NCBI RefSeq assembly: GCF_026340305.1
Contig: NZ_JAPEPI010000002.1
Span: 2,046,001-2,110,000 of the forward strand
From: Streptomyces sp. NBC_01381
Lineage (GTDB): Bacteria > Actinomycetota > Actinomycetes > Streptomycetales > Streptomycetaceae
Length of the DNA stretch: 64,000 nt
Direction: 5' to 3'
In this document: positions 15,173-23,115 of the stretch, piece after piece
How the letters are laid out: each line of letters begins with the position of its first letter
How positions within the stretch are numbered: the first letter of the stretch is position 1
Notes under the pieces: model-generated
Told to the model about the DNA's origin: nothing
Database searches by the model: none
What the model saw: only the letters and a program-made list of their open reading frames with translations
Program-made: the position numbers and the translations under genes

Positions 15173-16147
15173 ATGAAAACTTCAGCGATCGCAGTCGCAG
15201 GACTGCACAAGGCATACGGCGAGAAGACCGTCCTCGACGGCATCGACTTCGATGTCCCCGTGGGATCGGTCTACTCCATGCTCGGCCCGAACGGGGCGGG
15301 CAAGACGACGACCGTGAACATCCTGACGACCCTGATGAAGGCCGACGCGGGGACGGTGCGGATCGCCGGGCACGACGTGGCGGCCGGGACCAGGGACGTA
15401 CGCTCGGCCATCGGCGTGACCGGTCAGTTCGCCGCAGTGGACGAGCTGCTCTCGGGCCGGGAGAACCTCCAGCTGATGGCGGACCTGAAGCGCGTGCGCT
15501 CCAGCGGCAAGCTGGTCTCGGGGCTGCTTGAGCGGTTCGACCTGGTGGAGTCGGCGGACAAGCTGTCGGCGACCTACTCCGGCGGTATGCGCCGGAAGCT
15601 GGACCTGGCGATGACGCTGGTGGGCAGCCCGCAGATCATCTTCCTCGACGAGCCGACGACGGGCCTCGACCCGCGCAGCCGGCGCACGATGTGGGAGATC
15701 GTCCGCGAGCTGGTGGTCGAGGGCACCACCATCTTCCTCACCACCCAGTACCTGGAAGAGGCCGACGAGCTGGCCGACCGGATCGCGGTGCTCAACAACG
15801 GCAAGATCGCCGCCGAGGGAACAGCGGAGGAGCTGAAGCGGCTCATTCCCGGCGGTCATGTGCGGCTGCGGTTCTCCGACCCGGACGCGTACCGGTCCGC
15901 AGCCGTCGCCCTGCGCGAGGTCACCACGGACGACGAGACGCTGTCCCTGCAGATTCCCAGCGACGGCACCCAGCGCGAACTGCGTTCGATCCTCGACTGG
16001 CTGGACTCGGCCGGCATCGAGGCGGACGAGCTGACCATGCACACCCCCGACCTCGACGACGTCTTCCTCGCCCTGACCGAGCACACGAACGACACCACCG
16101 ACACCACCGACACCAGCGACATCACCACGGAGGCGATCGCAAAGTGA
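15173..16147 (+). CDS. ABC transporter ATPase, DrrA (daunorubicin-resistance) type
   Basis: 324-aa cytoplasmic ATPase energising export by the downstream permease. Walker A GPNGAGKTTT (about residue 41), Q-loop GVTGQFAAVDELLSGRENL, signature YSGGMRRKLDL (about residue 140), Walker B IIFLDEPTTGLD, switch His replaced by Gln in TTQYLEEADELADR (typical of DrrA). The DrrA C-terminal domain follows. The extreme C-terminus is a low-complexity Thr/Asp tract (NDTTDTTDTSDITTEAIAK). The stop overlaps the permease GTG (GTGA). A lipophilic drug or lipid substrate is inferred from the family. Confidence 0.94.
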   Translation: MKTSAIAVAGLHKAYGEKTVLDGIDFDVPVGSVYSMLGPNGAGKTTTVNILTTLMKADAGTVRIAGHDVAAGTRDVRSAIGVTGQFAAVDELLSGRENLQLMADLKRVRSSGKLVSGLLERFDLVESADKLSATYSGGMRRKLDLAMTLVGSPQIIFLDEPTTGLDPRSRRTMWEIVRELVVEGTTIFLTTQYLEEADELADRIAVLNNGKIAAEGTAEELKRLIPGGHVRLRFSDPDAYRSAAVALREVTTDDETLSLQIPSDGTQRELRSILDWLDSAGIEADELTMHTPDLDDVFLALTEHTNDTTDTTDTSDITTEAIAK

Positions 16148-16911
16148 GTACCGCATCGATGGCGACGACACTGGCCGACTCGGCGATCATGCTGCGCCGC
16201 AACGTCAAGCACACCCTCCGCAACCCGACCACGATGTTCAACGCGGTCCTGTTCCCGATCGTCCTCATGCTCATGTTCGTCAAGGTGCTCGGCGGCGGAT
16301 TCGACGTCGGTGAGGCCTACATCGACTACGTGACACCAGGTCTGCTCGTGATGGCCGTCGGCTACGGCCTCGGCGCCACCGCGACGGAGGTGAACTCCGA
16401 CATGACCAAGGGCGTCATCAACCGCCTCAAGGTCATGGACGTATCCCGCGGCGCCATGCTCAGCGGCCACGTCATCATCACCACACTGCGCGCCCTGGTG
16501 GCCTGCGCCGCCATCATCGGGGTGGCCTTCCTGATGGGGTTCGACCCGGGCGCGAGCGCCCTCGACTGGCTCGGCGTGCTCGGTGTCGTCGTGCTCTTCG
16601 GCTTCGCGGCCAGCTGGCTGACCGTCGCCATGGGGCTCTCCGCGAAGACCGTGGAGTCGGCGGGCATGTCCACCGTGCCGCTGGTCATGCTGCCGTTCCT
16701 CAGCAGCGCGTTCGTACCCGCCGACACGATGGGGACCGGCGTACGGCAGTTCGTGGAGTACCAGCCCTTCACCCCGATCATCGAGACCCTGCGCGGACTG
16801 CTCGCGGGCAATCCGTCGGGCGGCGACGCGATCGCGGCCGTCGCCTGGTGCCTCGGGATCGCCCTCCTCGGGTACCTCTGGGCGGTTTCCACGTTCAAGA
16901 AGCGAGCGTGA
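16144..16911 (+). CDS. ABC-2 type permease, DrrB-like
   Basis: 255-aa membrane subunit with six hydrophobic segments and the ABC-2 features MLRRNVKHTLRNPTTMFNAVLFPIVLMLMFV at the N-terminus and PLVMLPFLSSAFVPADTMGTGVRQFVEYQPFTPIIE before the last TM. It is coupled to the ATPase gene by a 4-bp overlap. Its 3' end overlaps the convergent SARP-type regulator by 17 bp. Confidence 0.93.
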   Translation: MSTASMATTLADSAIMLRRNVKHTLRNPTTMFNAVLFPIVLMLMFVKVLGGGFDVGEAYIDYVTPGLLVMAVGYGLGATATEVNSDMTKGVINRLKVMDVSRGAMLSGHVIITTLRALVACAAIIGVAFLMGFDPGASALDWLGVLGVVVLFGFAASWLTVAMGLSAKTVESAGMSTVPLVMLPFLSSAFVPADTMGTGVRQFVEYQPFTPIIETLRGLLAGNPSGGDAIAAVAWCLGIALLGYLWAVSTFKKRA

Positions 16912-19900
16912 CCTCGACCAGCAGGGACCAGTCGGTCCGCGTCCCCTCCAGAGCCGCCTCGGCGAACTTCTCCTCGCCGAGGCGGCTTCGGGCGCTCCGC
17001 TCGATCCGGGTCACGTCCGGGTGGGAGCTGTCCGGCAGCCCGCGCACCACCCCGCCCGCCGCGAGCAGCCGCGCGGCCTGCTCGTACTCGCCCTGGCGCA
17101 GCGCCAGGTCCGCGACCCCGACGAGCACCCCCGCGGTCAGCGGCGCTATGCCCGCCTCGGCCGCCGCCTCGCAGGCCGCGGCGCGGTGCGCACGGGCTTC
17201 GCCGATGTCGTCGGCGAGGTAGCCGAGCAGGTCGTGCGTCATGGCCCGGACGTACGTCTGCTCAGCCTCGTCGCCCAACAGGGCCTTGGCGACGCCGAGT
17301 TGCTCCCGCGCCTGTTCGGCATCACCGCCCCACCGGGCGAGTTCCGCCTTCGCGAGGGCCAGTTCGGCCAGCGCGTCGGGCCAGGCGACGCGTTCCGCGT
17401 ACCGCTGTGCCTCGGCGATGGAGGCCGCGGAGGCGCTCTTGTCGCCGAGGAACCAGTACAGCCGTGCCTGCAGCGACCGCATCCGGATGATGTCCTCGGT
17501 GGCACCGACCTCGGTGACGACCGCGATCGCCTCTTCGTAGCGCTCGCACGCGGCGGCGAACTCGCCGTGCATGGCCATCCGGTCCGCCAGCTCGGTCAGG
17601 GCGAACGAGATCCCGAACCGTTCGCCGATGGCCCGGAACTCGGCGAGCGCCCGCTCCAAGTACGCGTCCGCCTCCCGCCCTTCGTGACCGAGCATGATCC
17701 GCATCTTGCCGAGATGGAGCCGGGCAAGGGCGCGCACCCAGGGGTCCTCGTCGTCGAGCACCAGCTCCCATGCGGGCAGGAACTCGCTGGGCTCCACGTC
17801 CAGCATGCGTACGAGTGGGGCGACGAGCCCTAGTGCAGGGTGGCGGCGCCGCCCGCTCCGGTCGCCCTGGCTGAGCCGGTGCGCCTCGCGGATCCACCGT
17901 TCCGCCAGATGCTGGTCGCCCCGCCCGGCGCTCACGAACATCGAGACCACCGCGGACACCGTGGCCCGCACGTCGTCGCTCACCTCGCCGGGCACCTCGG
18001 CGGCGGCGGTGAGCAGTTCGTAGCCTTCGGTCCTGCGGCCGCTGAGCCACCAGTACCAGCCCGCGCCCTCCGCGAGCTCCATCGCCGCCTGCGCCTCGCC
18101 CGCCGCGAGCGCGCCGCGCATGGCCGCGGCGATGTTGTCGTGCTCGGCCTCAAGGCGGGCCAGCCAGTCCAACTGCTCGGCGCGGCGCAGGTGCGGCTCG
18201 GCGGTCTGGGCGAGCTCGGTGAAGCAGGCCAGGTGCGCCTGGCGCGCAAGCTCAGATTCCCCCGCCTCCGCGAGCCGCTGCCCCGCGTACTCCTTGATGG
18301 TGCCGAGCATGCGGTAGCGCGGGGCGCTGTCGCCTTCGGCGCGGAGGAGGGACTTCTCGGTGAGGGCGGTGAGGAGTTCGAGAACTTGCGTGTCCGCGGC
18401 TTCGAGGGCGCAGACCTGCTCGGCGGCCTCCAGGCTCGCCCCGCCGGAGAACACCGAGAGCCTGCGCAGGACGGTCCGTTCGGCGTCAGTGAGCAGCTCC
18501 CAGCTCCAGTCGACCGCGGCGCGCAGCGTCTGGTGCCGCGGCAGTGCAGTCCGGCTGCCGCCGGTCAGCAGCCGGAACCGGTCGTCGAGCCGATGGGCGA
18601 GCTGCTCGACGGACATGGTGCGCAGCCGGGCCGCGGCCAGCTCGATCGCCAGCGGCATCCCGTCAAGAGCCCGGCAGATACGCACCATCGTCGCCAGAGC
18701 GTGCTCGTCGACGGGGAGATCCCTGCGTACGGCACCGGCGCGGTCCCGCAACAGCTGAATGGCGGGCGAGGACTGGATGTCTTCGGGACTGTCATCCCCC
18801 TTCGGCAGGGACAGCGGCTCGACCTGCCACAGCGCCTCGCCGGTGATGCCGAGCGGTTCGCGGCTCGTCGCCAGGATCCGCAGCCGCGTGCACTCCCCGA
18901 GCAGCCGGTGCGCGAACATCGCCGCGGCCTCGATCACATGCTCGCAGTTGTCCAGGACCAACAGCGCGTCCCGCTCGCGGATCGCGGCGATGAGCCGATC
19001 GGTCAGCTCCGCGTTCGGGGAGCCGCCGAGCAGCGCGTCCCGCAGCCCGAGCCCGGCGAGCGCCGCCTGCGCCACATCGGACACATCACCGCCCGCGCCG
19101 ACGCCGGCCAGCTCCACCAACCAAGCCCCGTCCGGCAGTTCGCCGAGCAGCGTGCGCGCGGTCTCCGTGGCCAGCCGGGTCTTGCCCGCGCCGCCGGGCC
19201 CGATCACGGTGGTGAGCCGATGCCGGCCCACAAGCCGACGTACGGCACCGACAGCCGCACCCTCACCGACAAAGCTGGTCAGCTCGGCCCGCAGATTCGT
19301 CTTACGACCCTCTTCCTTCTTACGCCCCAACTCACCCCGCAGCAGGGCGACATGCAGCGCCGCGAGCTCCGGCGACGGGTCGACGCCCAGCGCATCGGCC
19401 AGGGCCTCCCGCGCGCGCTGATACACAAGGAGGGCCTCGCTGTCGCGACCGGCGGCGGCGAGGGCGCGCATCTGCGCGGAGACGAGCCGTTCCCGCACCG
19501 GGTGCGCGGCGACCAGATCGGTCAGCTCCGTGACCATCTCGGCACCGCGCCCGAGAGTGACCTCCGCGTCGGCCCGCTCCTCGGTGGCGGTCAGCCGCAG
19601 CCCTTCGAACCGGTCGACGGCGGCGTCGAACGCGGCGCTGTCCTGCAGCCCGACGTCCTGCATGGCCGCGCCACGCCACAGTTCGAGCGCTTCCCGCAAC
19701 AGCCGCGCCCGCCCGCCCCCGTCTTCGGTACGGGCCTGCCCTGCGGTGACGAGCCGCTCAAACCGCACGGCATCGACATCATCGGCCTCAACAACCAACC
19801 GGTAGCCGTCAGTCCGCCCTTCGATCACCCCGGCAGGCAACACCTTCCGCAGCCGGGAGACGAGCCGCTGCAGGGCGTTCGTCGCATCGGCGGGCGGATT

Positions 19901-20059
19901 CTCCCCCCAGATCCAGTCGACGAGCGACGCCTTCGGCACGGCGTGCCCCGGCCTGAGCGCGAGCGCGACCAACAGGCCGCGCAGCCGCGCGCCCGGCACG
20001 TCGACCAAGCTGCCGTCGCCCGCGCGCACTTCAAATGGACCGAGCATCCGGATCTGCAT
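16895..20059 (-). CDS. AfsR/SARP-type large regulator (wHTH-BTAD-NB-ARC-TPR)
   Basis: 1054-aa cytoplasmic transcription activator. Residues 1-95: OmpR-like winged helix (RMLGPFEVRAGDG...ALQRLVSRLRKVLP). About 100-245: bacterial transcriptional activation domain ending ALGVDPSPELAALH. About 260-560: NB-ARC/AAA-like ATPase with P-loop VIGPGGAGKTRLA (about residue 287), Walker B ALLVLDNCEH and ILATSREPLGI. About 600-1050: TPR-like helical repeats. SARPs of this build turn on specialised-metabolite or export genes. It is convergent with the DrrAB genes and divergent from the imine-reductase-like gene, either of which may be a target. Confidence 0.93.
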   Translation of the reverse strand: MQIRMLGPFEVRAGDGSLVDVPGARLRGLLVALALRPGHAVPKASLVDWIWGENPPADATNALQRLVSRLRKVLPAGVIEGRTDGYRLVVEADDVDAVRFERLVTAGQARTEDGGGRARLLREALELWRGAAMQDVGLQDSAAFDAAVDRFEGLRLTATEERADAEVTLGRGAEMVTELTDLVAAHPVRERLVSAQMRALAAAGRDSEALLVYQRAREALADALGVDPSPELAALHVALLRGELGRKKEEGRKTNLRAELTSFVGEGAAVGAVRRLVGRHRLTTVIGPGGAGKTRLATETARTLLGELPDGAWLVELAGVGAGGDVSDVAQAALAGLGLRDALLGGSPNAELTDRLIAAIRERDALLVLDNCEHVIEAAAMFAHRLLGECTRLRILATSREPLGITGEALWQVEPLSLPKGDDSPEDIQSSPAIQLLRDRAGAVRRDLPVDEHALATMVRICRALDGMPLAIELAAARLRTMSVEQLAHRLDDRFRLLTGGSRTALPRHQTLRAAVDWSWELLTDAERTVLRRLSVFSGGASLEAAEQVCALEAADTQVLELLTALTEKSLLRAEGDSAPRYRMLGTIKEYAGQRLAEAGESELARQAHLACFTELAQTAEPHLRRAEQLDWLARLEAEHDNIAAAMRGALAAGEAQAAMELAEGAGWYWWLSGRRTEGYELLTAAAEVPGEVSDDVRATVSAVVSMFVSAGRGDQHLAERWIREAHRLSQGDRSGRRRHPALGLVAPLVRMLDVEPSEFLPAWELVLDDEDPWVRALARLHLGKMRIMLGHEGREADAYLERALAEFRAIGERFGISFALTELADRMAMHGEFAAACERYEEAIAVVTEVGATEDIIRMRSLQARLYWFLGDKSASAASIAEAQRYAERVAWPDALAELALAKAELARWGGDAEQAREQLGVAKALLGDEAEQTYVRAMTHDLLGYLADDIGEARAHRAAACEAAAEAGIAPLTAGVLVGVADLALRQGEYEQAARLLAAGGVVRGLPDSSHPDVTRIERSARSRLGEEKFAEAALEGTRTDWSLLVEVTLAS

Positions 20060-20114
20060 CCGCCGATTTTGTCATGTCCGCTAGTCAGCCACCTTGTCAG
20101 GCACCCAACGGCTC

Positions 20115-20145
20115 TTGACCTCAATCGAAGTTGAGCTTTTAGCGT
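20115..20145 (+). promoter_or_regulatory. MerR-type promoter: 19-bp spacer with central dyad
   Basis: -35 TTGACC (20115-20120) and -10 TAGCGT (20140-20145) are 19 bp apart. Within the spacer lies the dyad CTCAA-TCGAAG-TTGAG (20120-20135). An over-long spacer carrying a dyad is the hallmark of promoters activated by MerR-family proteins, and the core matches the SoxR-box pattern CCTCAA-N6-TTGAGG at 11 of 12 arm positions. An alternative -10 (TTTAGC, 17-bp spacer) exists. Confidence 0.6.
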
Positions 20146-20196
20146 GGCGTTACTCGAGCACGACCTAAATGACGAACACGAATGAGGATGACGTCG

Positions 20197-21090
20197 ATGA
20201 CCACTGCCTCACCAGAGACGGAAGCCAAGCCGGCCGTGACCGTGATCGGTCTGGGCGAGATGGGCCTCACGCTCGCGAGCGCCTTCCTGGACGGCGGGCA
20301 TCCGACCACGGTGTGGAACCGCACACCGGAGAAGGCCGACGACTTGGTCGCCAGGGGAGCCGAGCGGGCCGCGTCCCTGCGCGACGCCGTCGCTGCCGGC
20401 TCGCTCGTGGTCGTCAGCGTGAAGGGCAACGCGACGGCCCGCGACCTCCTGGAATCAGCGGGCGGCGACGCACTGTCCGGCCGTGCCGTGCTCAACCTGA
20501 CGGACGGCACATCGGCGGAGGCGAGGGCTGTGGCCGACTGGGCCACCGCCCAGGGCGCGCAGTACCTCCACGGCCAGATCATGACGATCGCGCCGGGCAT
20601 CGGGGGAGCGGAGACGGTCATCTTCTACGGCGGTTCGGACACCGTGTACAACCGCTACCAGCCGGCGCTTCAACTCATAGGCGGCCGGGGAGCCCTGGTG
20701 GCGGACGACCCCGGCGTACCGACGCTGTACGGAATGGCCGTGCACGACACGATGTGGGGCACGCTGAACGGATTCCTGCATGCGGCCGCGCTGCTGTCCA
20801 GCGAGGGAATCGAGGCAAAGCGGTTCCTGGACGACGCGGGCGCGTCAGTCTCCGCCCTGCTGGGGTACCTCCCGATGATCGCCGGTGAGGTCGACAGGGC
20901 CGAGTACGCGACGGAGTACGGCGCACTCCAACACCACCGCCCTTCGGTCGAGGACCTGATCAGGGAGAGCAGGGCGCGGAACATCGATGCGGAGTTCCCG
21001 AGTTACACGCTCGGGCTTGTGGACAAGGCTGTGGAGGGTGGGCATGGGGGTGACAGCTACTCACGTCTGATCGAGCAGTTCAGGAAGTAG
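20197..21090 (+). CDS. NAD(P)-dependent oxidoreductase, imine-reductase-like
   Basis: 297-aa protein of the beta-hydroxyacid dehydrogenase/imine reductase superfamily. The Rossmann motif VIGLGEMGLTLASAFLDGG lies near the N-terminus, with NRTPEKAD for NADPH choice. The C-terminal all-helical domain (LYGMAVHDTMWGTLNGFLHAAALL... YATEYGALQHHRPSVEDLI) is the imine-reductase-type dimer domain rather than that of a true 3-hydroxyisobutyrate dehydrogenase. ATG 20197 is chosen because GAGG lies 9 bp upstream; in-frame ATGs at 20182 and 20188 lack one. A MerR-type promoter precedes it. The natural substrate is unknown; stress-induced reduction of imines or carbonyls is possible. Confidence 0.85.
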   Translation: MTTASPETEAKPAVTVIGLGEMGLTLASAFLDGGHPTTVWNRTPEKADDLVARGAERAASLRDAVAAGSLVVVSVKGNATARDLLESAGGDALSGRAVLNLTDGTSAEARAVADWATAQGAQYLHGQIMTIAPGIGGAETVIFYGGSDTVYNRYQPALQLIGGRGALVADDPGVPTLYGMAVHDTMWGTLNGFLHAAALLSSEGIEAKRFLDDAGASVSALLGYLPMIAGEVDRAEYATEYGALQHHRPSVEDLIRESRARNIDAEFPSYTLGLVDKAVEGGHGGDSYSRLIEQFRK

Positions 21091-21390
21091 GGGGGGCGGG
21101 GGCTTTGCTGGGCCGGTGGTGGTGTTCGTACCGGGGCCGCCCGGTTGTCCCGAGGTTGGCGGTTCCGGGCCGGGTGTAAAGGGCGCTCCTTCGTCGCGTC
21201 GGCTGCGCCGATTCCGCTGCGCTCCACCCTTGACACCCAACCCTCCACCGCGAGAAGCAAATTGACCGGGCGGCCACGAAGCGGGGCTCACGGGGACGGG
21301 CCCTTGGGGCATCCGGCTTCACGGCCGGGTGCGGACTGGTTCGTAGCAGTGCTGCCCGTTGGAGGGGTGCGCGGCCGGTCCGGGGATCGG

Positions 21391-21566
21391 TCCCGGTCTC
21401 GTCAAGCGTCTGGCGACCGGATCTTCCGGGGTGGCCGTCGCTTCCTGGATGAGTGGGGGGGGTGGGGGACCTACTTTGGGAAAGTTGCGTTCTGGCATAA
21501 GGGGGCGCGCGCCGCCACGAAACACAACCTTGCCGAAGTAGCTTCCCCACACCCCCTCTCCCGGCC
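21391..21566 (+). repeat. Inner module 1 of the palindromic element
   Basis: Begins GGTCTCGTCAAGCGTCTG with GACCGGATCTTCCGG, then GTGGGGGACCTACTTTGG ... CCGAAGTAGCTTCCCCAC, which can pair as a hairpin of about 18 bp with mismatches. Related copies lie at 21581-21748 (direct) and on the opposite strand at about 21805-21690. Confidence 0.7.
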
Positions 21567-21580
21567 ACCCCGGGGATCGA

Positions 21581-21748
21581 CACCGGTCTCGTCAAGCCTC
21601 TACCCGCCGGATCTTCCGGGGAGACCGTCACGCTCATGGGCAGGTGAGGGGGGTGGGGGACCTACTTTGGAAAAGTAGTGTTCTGGCACAAGGGGGGCGC
21701 GCGGCACTACGAAACGCAACTTTGCCGAAGTAGGTTCCCCACACCCCT
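21581..21748 (+). repeat. Inner module 2 of the palindromic element
   Basis: Direct copy of module 1: CCGGTCTCGTCAAGCCTCT, CCGGATCTTCCGGGGAGACC, then GTGGGGGACCTACTTTGG ... CCGAAGTAGGTTCCCCAC. Its distal part also belongs to the right inverted arm, so the centre of the element can pair in alternative ways. Confidence 0.7.
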
Positions 21749-22117
21749 CTCTCTCCCGGTCGGGGCCGGAAGATCCGGTCGGCAGACGCTTGACGAAGCC
21801 GGGACCCGTCCCCGAACCGACCGCGCAGCCCTTCCACCCCTTCAGCGGGCTGCGCTGATACGAACTAGTCCGCACCCGGCAGGAAAGCCGGATGGCCCGC
21901 CGGGTGGTCCCCGTGAGCCCCGCTTCGTGGCCGCCCGGTCATATGGCTTCTCGCGGTGGAGGGACGGGTGTCAAGGGTGGAGCGAAGCGGAATCGGCGAA
22001 GCCGACGCGACGAAGGAGCGCCCTTTACACCCGGCCCGGAACCGCCAACCTCGGGACAACCGGGCGGCCCCGGTACGAACACCACCACCGGCCCACCAAA
22101 GCCCCCGACCAGAACCC

Positions 22118-22963
22118 TCAGCCGATCCGGTAAGAGTCCCCGTACACCTTCCACTCCAGCGGCGGATCCAAATTCAGGTTGCCCTTCTGGAGGAACACCC
22201 GCTGCGCCGTGTCCACACGGCTCGTGTCCTCGTGCGCTTCCTCCTGCTTCATCGCCCAGACCCGCGCGTCGAGGAACGCGTTCAAGTAGTCCGTCTCGTC
22301 GCCGCCCTGCGACGGCGGCTGCGCCTCGCCCAGAGCGCGCTTACGGATGTTCCCGAAGCTCGTGCTGTCGCCGCCGTCGCCGTGCATGACGATCGCGTCG
22401 TAGTACGCGAACTGGCCCAGCACGCCAAGGCCGTCCGCCTTGCCCTGCTCGACCGCCGGGTTGAAGTAGACGCGGTCGCGCTCGTCGTTCTGCGCCTGCT
22501 GGAAATCGGGGTCCTCCGCCGCCTCCTCCCAGTCGGGCTTGAACGTGGGGTCCAGGCCCTCGTGGGAGTCGGTGCCGTCGACCTCACGCAGGGCGGGCAG
22601 GTACTTGGCGAGGACGTTGTCCGGCTTGCGGTCGGTGTAGAGCTCGACCAGGTCCAGCATGTCCCCGGTGCCGGAGCAGAAGCCGATGATCCCGGCGGTG
22701 TAGCCGCGGCCGTCGCCGATGTCCTCGCAGTAGCGGTAGTAGTCCTTCCAGTTGAGGTCGGAGTTCTCCGCGCTGCACACGATCTTCATGGCGATCTCCT
22801 TCTTCGCCGGATCGTCGAGACCGCCAGCCTCGGCGGTCGGCGCGGCCCCCGCCGTCTGCGAGGCGATGACCGGCCCCGCGACGAGCGCGGCGCCCACGAA
22901 GGCGAGCAGGGTGCGGCGTGAGGTGTGTAGGCGGTGCGCGGGAGTGCTGTGGGGGGTGGGCAC
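22118..22963 (-). CDS. Secreted chitosanase, glycoside hydrolase family 46
   Basis: Endo-hydrolyses chitosan outside the cell. The 281-aa precursor has a twin-arginine-like signal peptide (HTSRRTLLAFVGAALVAGPVIA, residues about 13-34). The GH46 catalytic region is KIVCSAENSDLNWKDYYRYCEDIGDGRGYTAG, with the acid Glu in SAENS and the base Asp in the DIGDGRGYT segment; further on are GFCSGTGDMLDLV and YYDAIVMHGDG. A 15-bp operator typical of streptomycete chitosanase genes lies upstream. It is convergent with the imine-reductase-like gene across the palindromic element and followed upstream by a divergent-spaced GH89 gene on the same strand. Confidence 0.95.
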   Translation of the reverse strand: MPTPHSTPAHRLHTSRRTLLAFVGAALVAGPVIASQTAGAAPTAEAGGLDDPAKKEIAMKIVCSAENSDLNWKDYYRYCEDIGDGRGYTAGIIGFCSGTGDMLDLVELYTDRKPDNVLAKYLPALREVDGTDSHEGLDPTFKPDWEEAAEDPDFQQAQNDERDRVYFNPAVEQGKADGLGVLGQFAYYDAIVMHGDGGDSTSFGNIRKRALGEAQPPSQGGDETDYLNAFLDARVWAMKQEEAHEDTSRVDTAQRVFLQKGNLNLDPPLEWKVYGDSYRIG

Positions 22964-23027
22964 GGGGCCTCCAAGGTGGGGGAGGAGTGCGTCGTTCCGG
23001 CCGAGTCCGGTGACTCGATTGCACTGT

Positions 23028-23042
23028 TAGGAAAGTTTCCTA
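23028..23042 (-). promoter_or_regulatory. Chitosanase operator, CsnR-type palindrome
   Basis: TAGGAAAGTTTCCTA is a perfect 15-bp palindrome 65 bp upstream of the chitosanase start. From established work, streptomycete chitosanase genes are repressed through such a TTAGGAAAGTTTCCTA-type site by the ROK-family regulator CsnR, released by chitosan oligosaccharides. The csnR gene is not in this window. Confidence 0.75.
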
Positions 23043-23115
23043 CCAGAGATTCGGAGTGACGTATACCCGTCAATGGAGGGGGAGTTGGTGATCTTGGGGG
23101 TGAGGGGGTCGGTCG

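Larger units (their letters stand above)
21098..22106. repeat. 1-kb nested palindromic element between convergent genes
   Basis: The whole gap between the imine-reductase-like gene (ends 21090) and chitosanase (ends 22118) is one element with inverted termini GGGGGCTTTG / CAAAGCCCCC. The left arm 21098-21429 and right arm 21766-22106 are imperfect inverted copies; the stretch 21109-21204 matches its partner without a mismatch (about 95 bp). Inside lie direct repeats of a smaller hairpin module. No convincing protein is encoded; ORFs here are repeat-derived. It may act as a giant bidirectional terminator or be a non-autonomous mobile element. No flanking target duplication is visible. Confidence 0.85.

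Noticed and set aside
17840..20134. 764-aa plus-strand ORF antisense to the SARP-type regulator
   Set aside because: A shadow of a GC-rich gene: composition is Arg/Gly/Pro/Gln-rich without domains, while the minus strand gives a complete multi-domain regulator.
21391..21875. Repeats resembling a CRISPR array or small ORFs in the 1-kb element
   Set aside because: Repeat spacing is irregular, copies are imperfect and inverted, and ORFs are palindrome-derived; no cas genes nearby.
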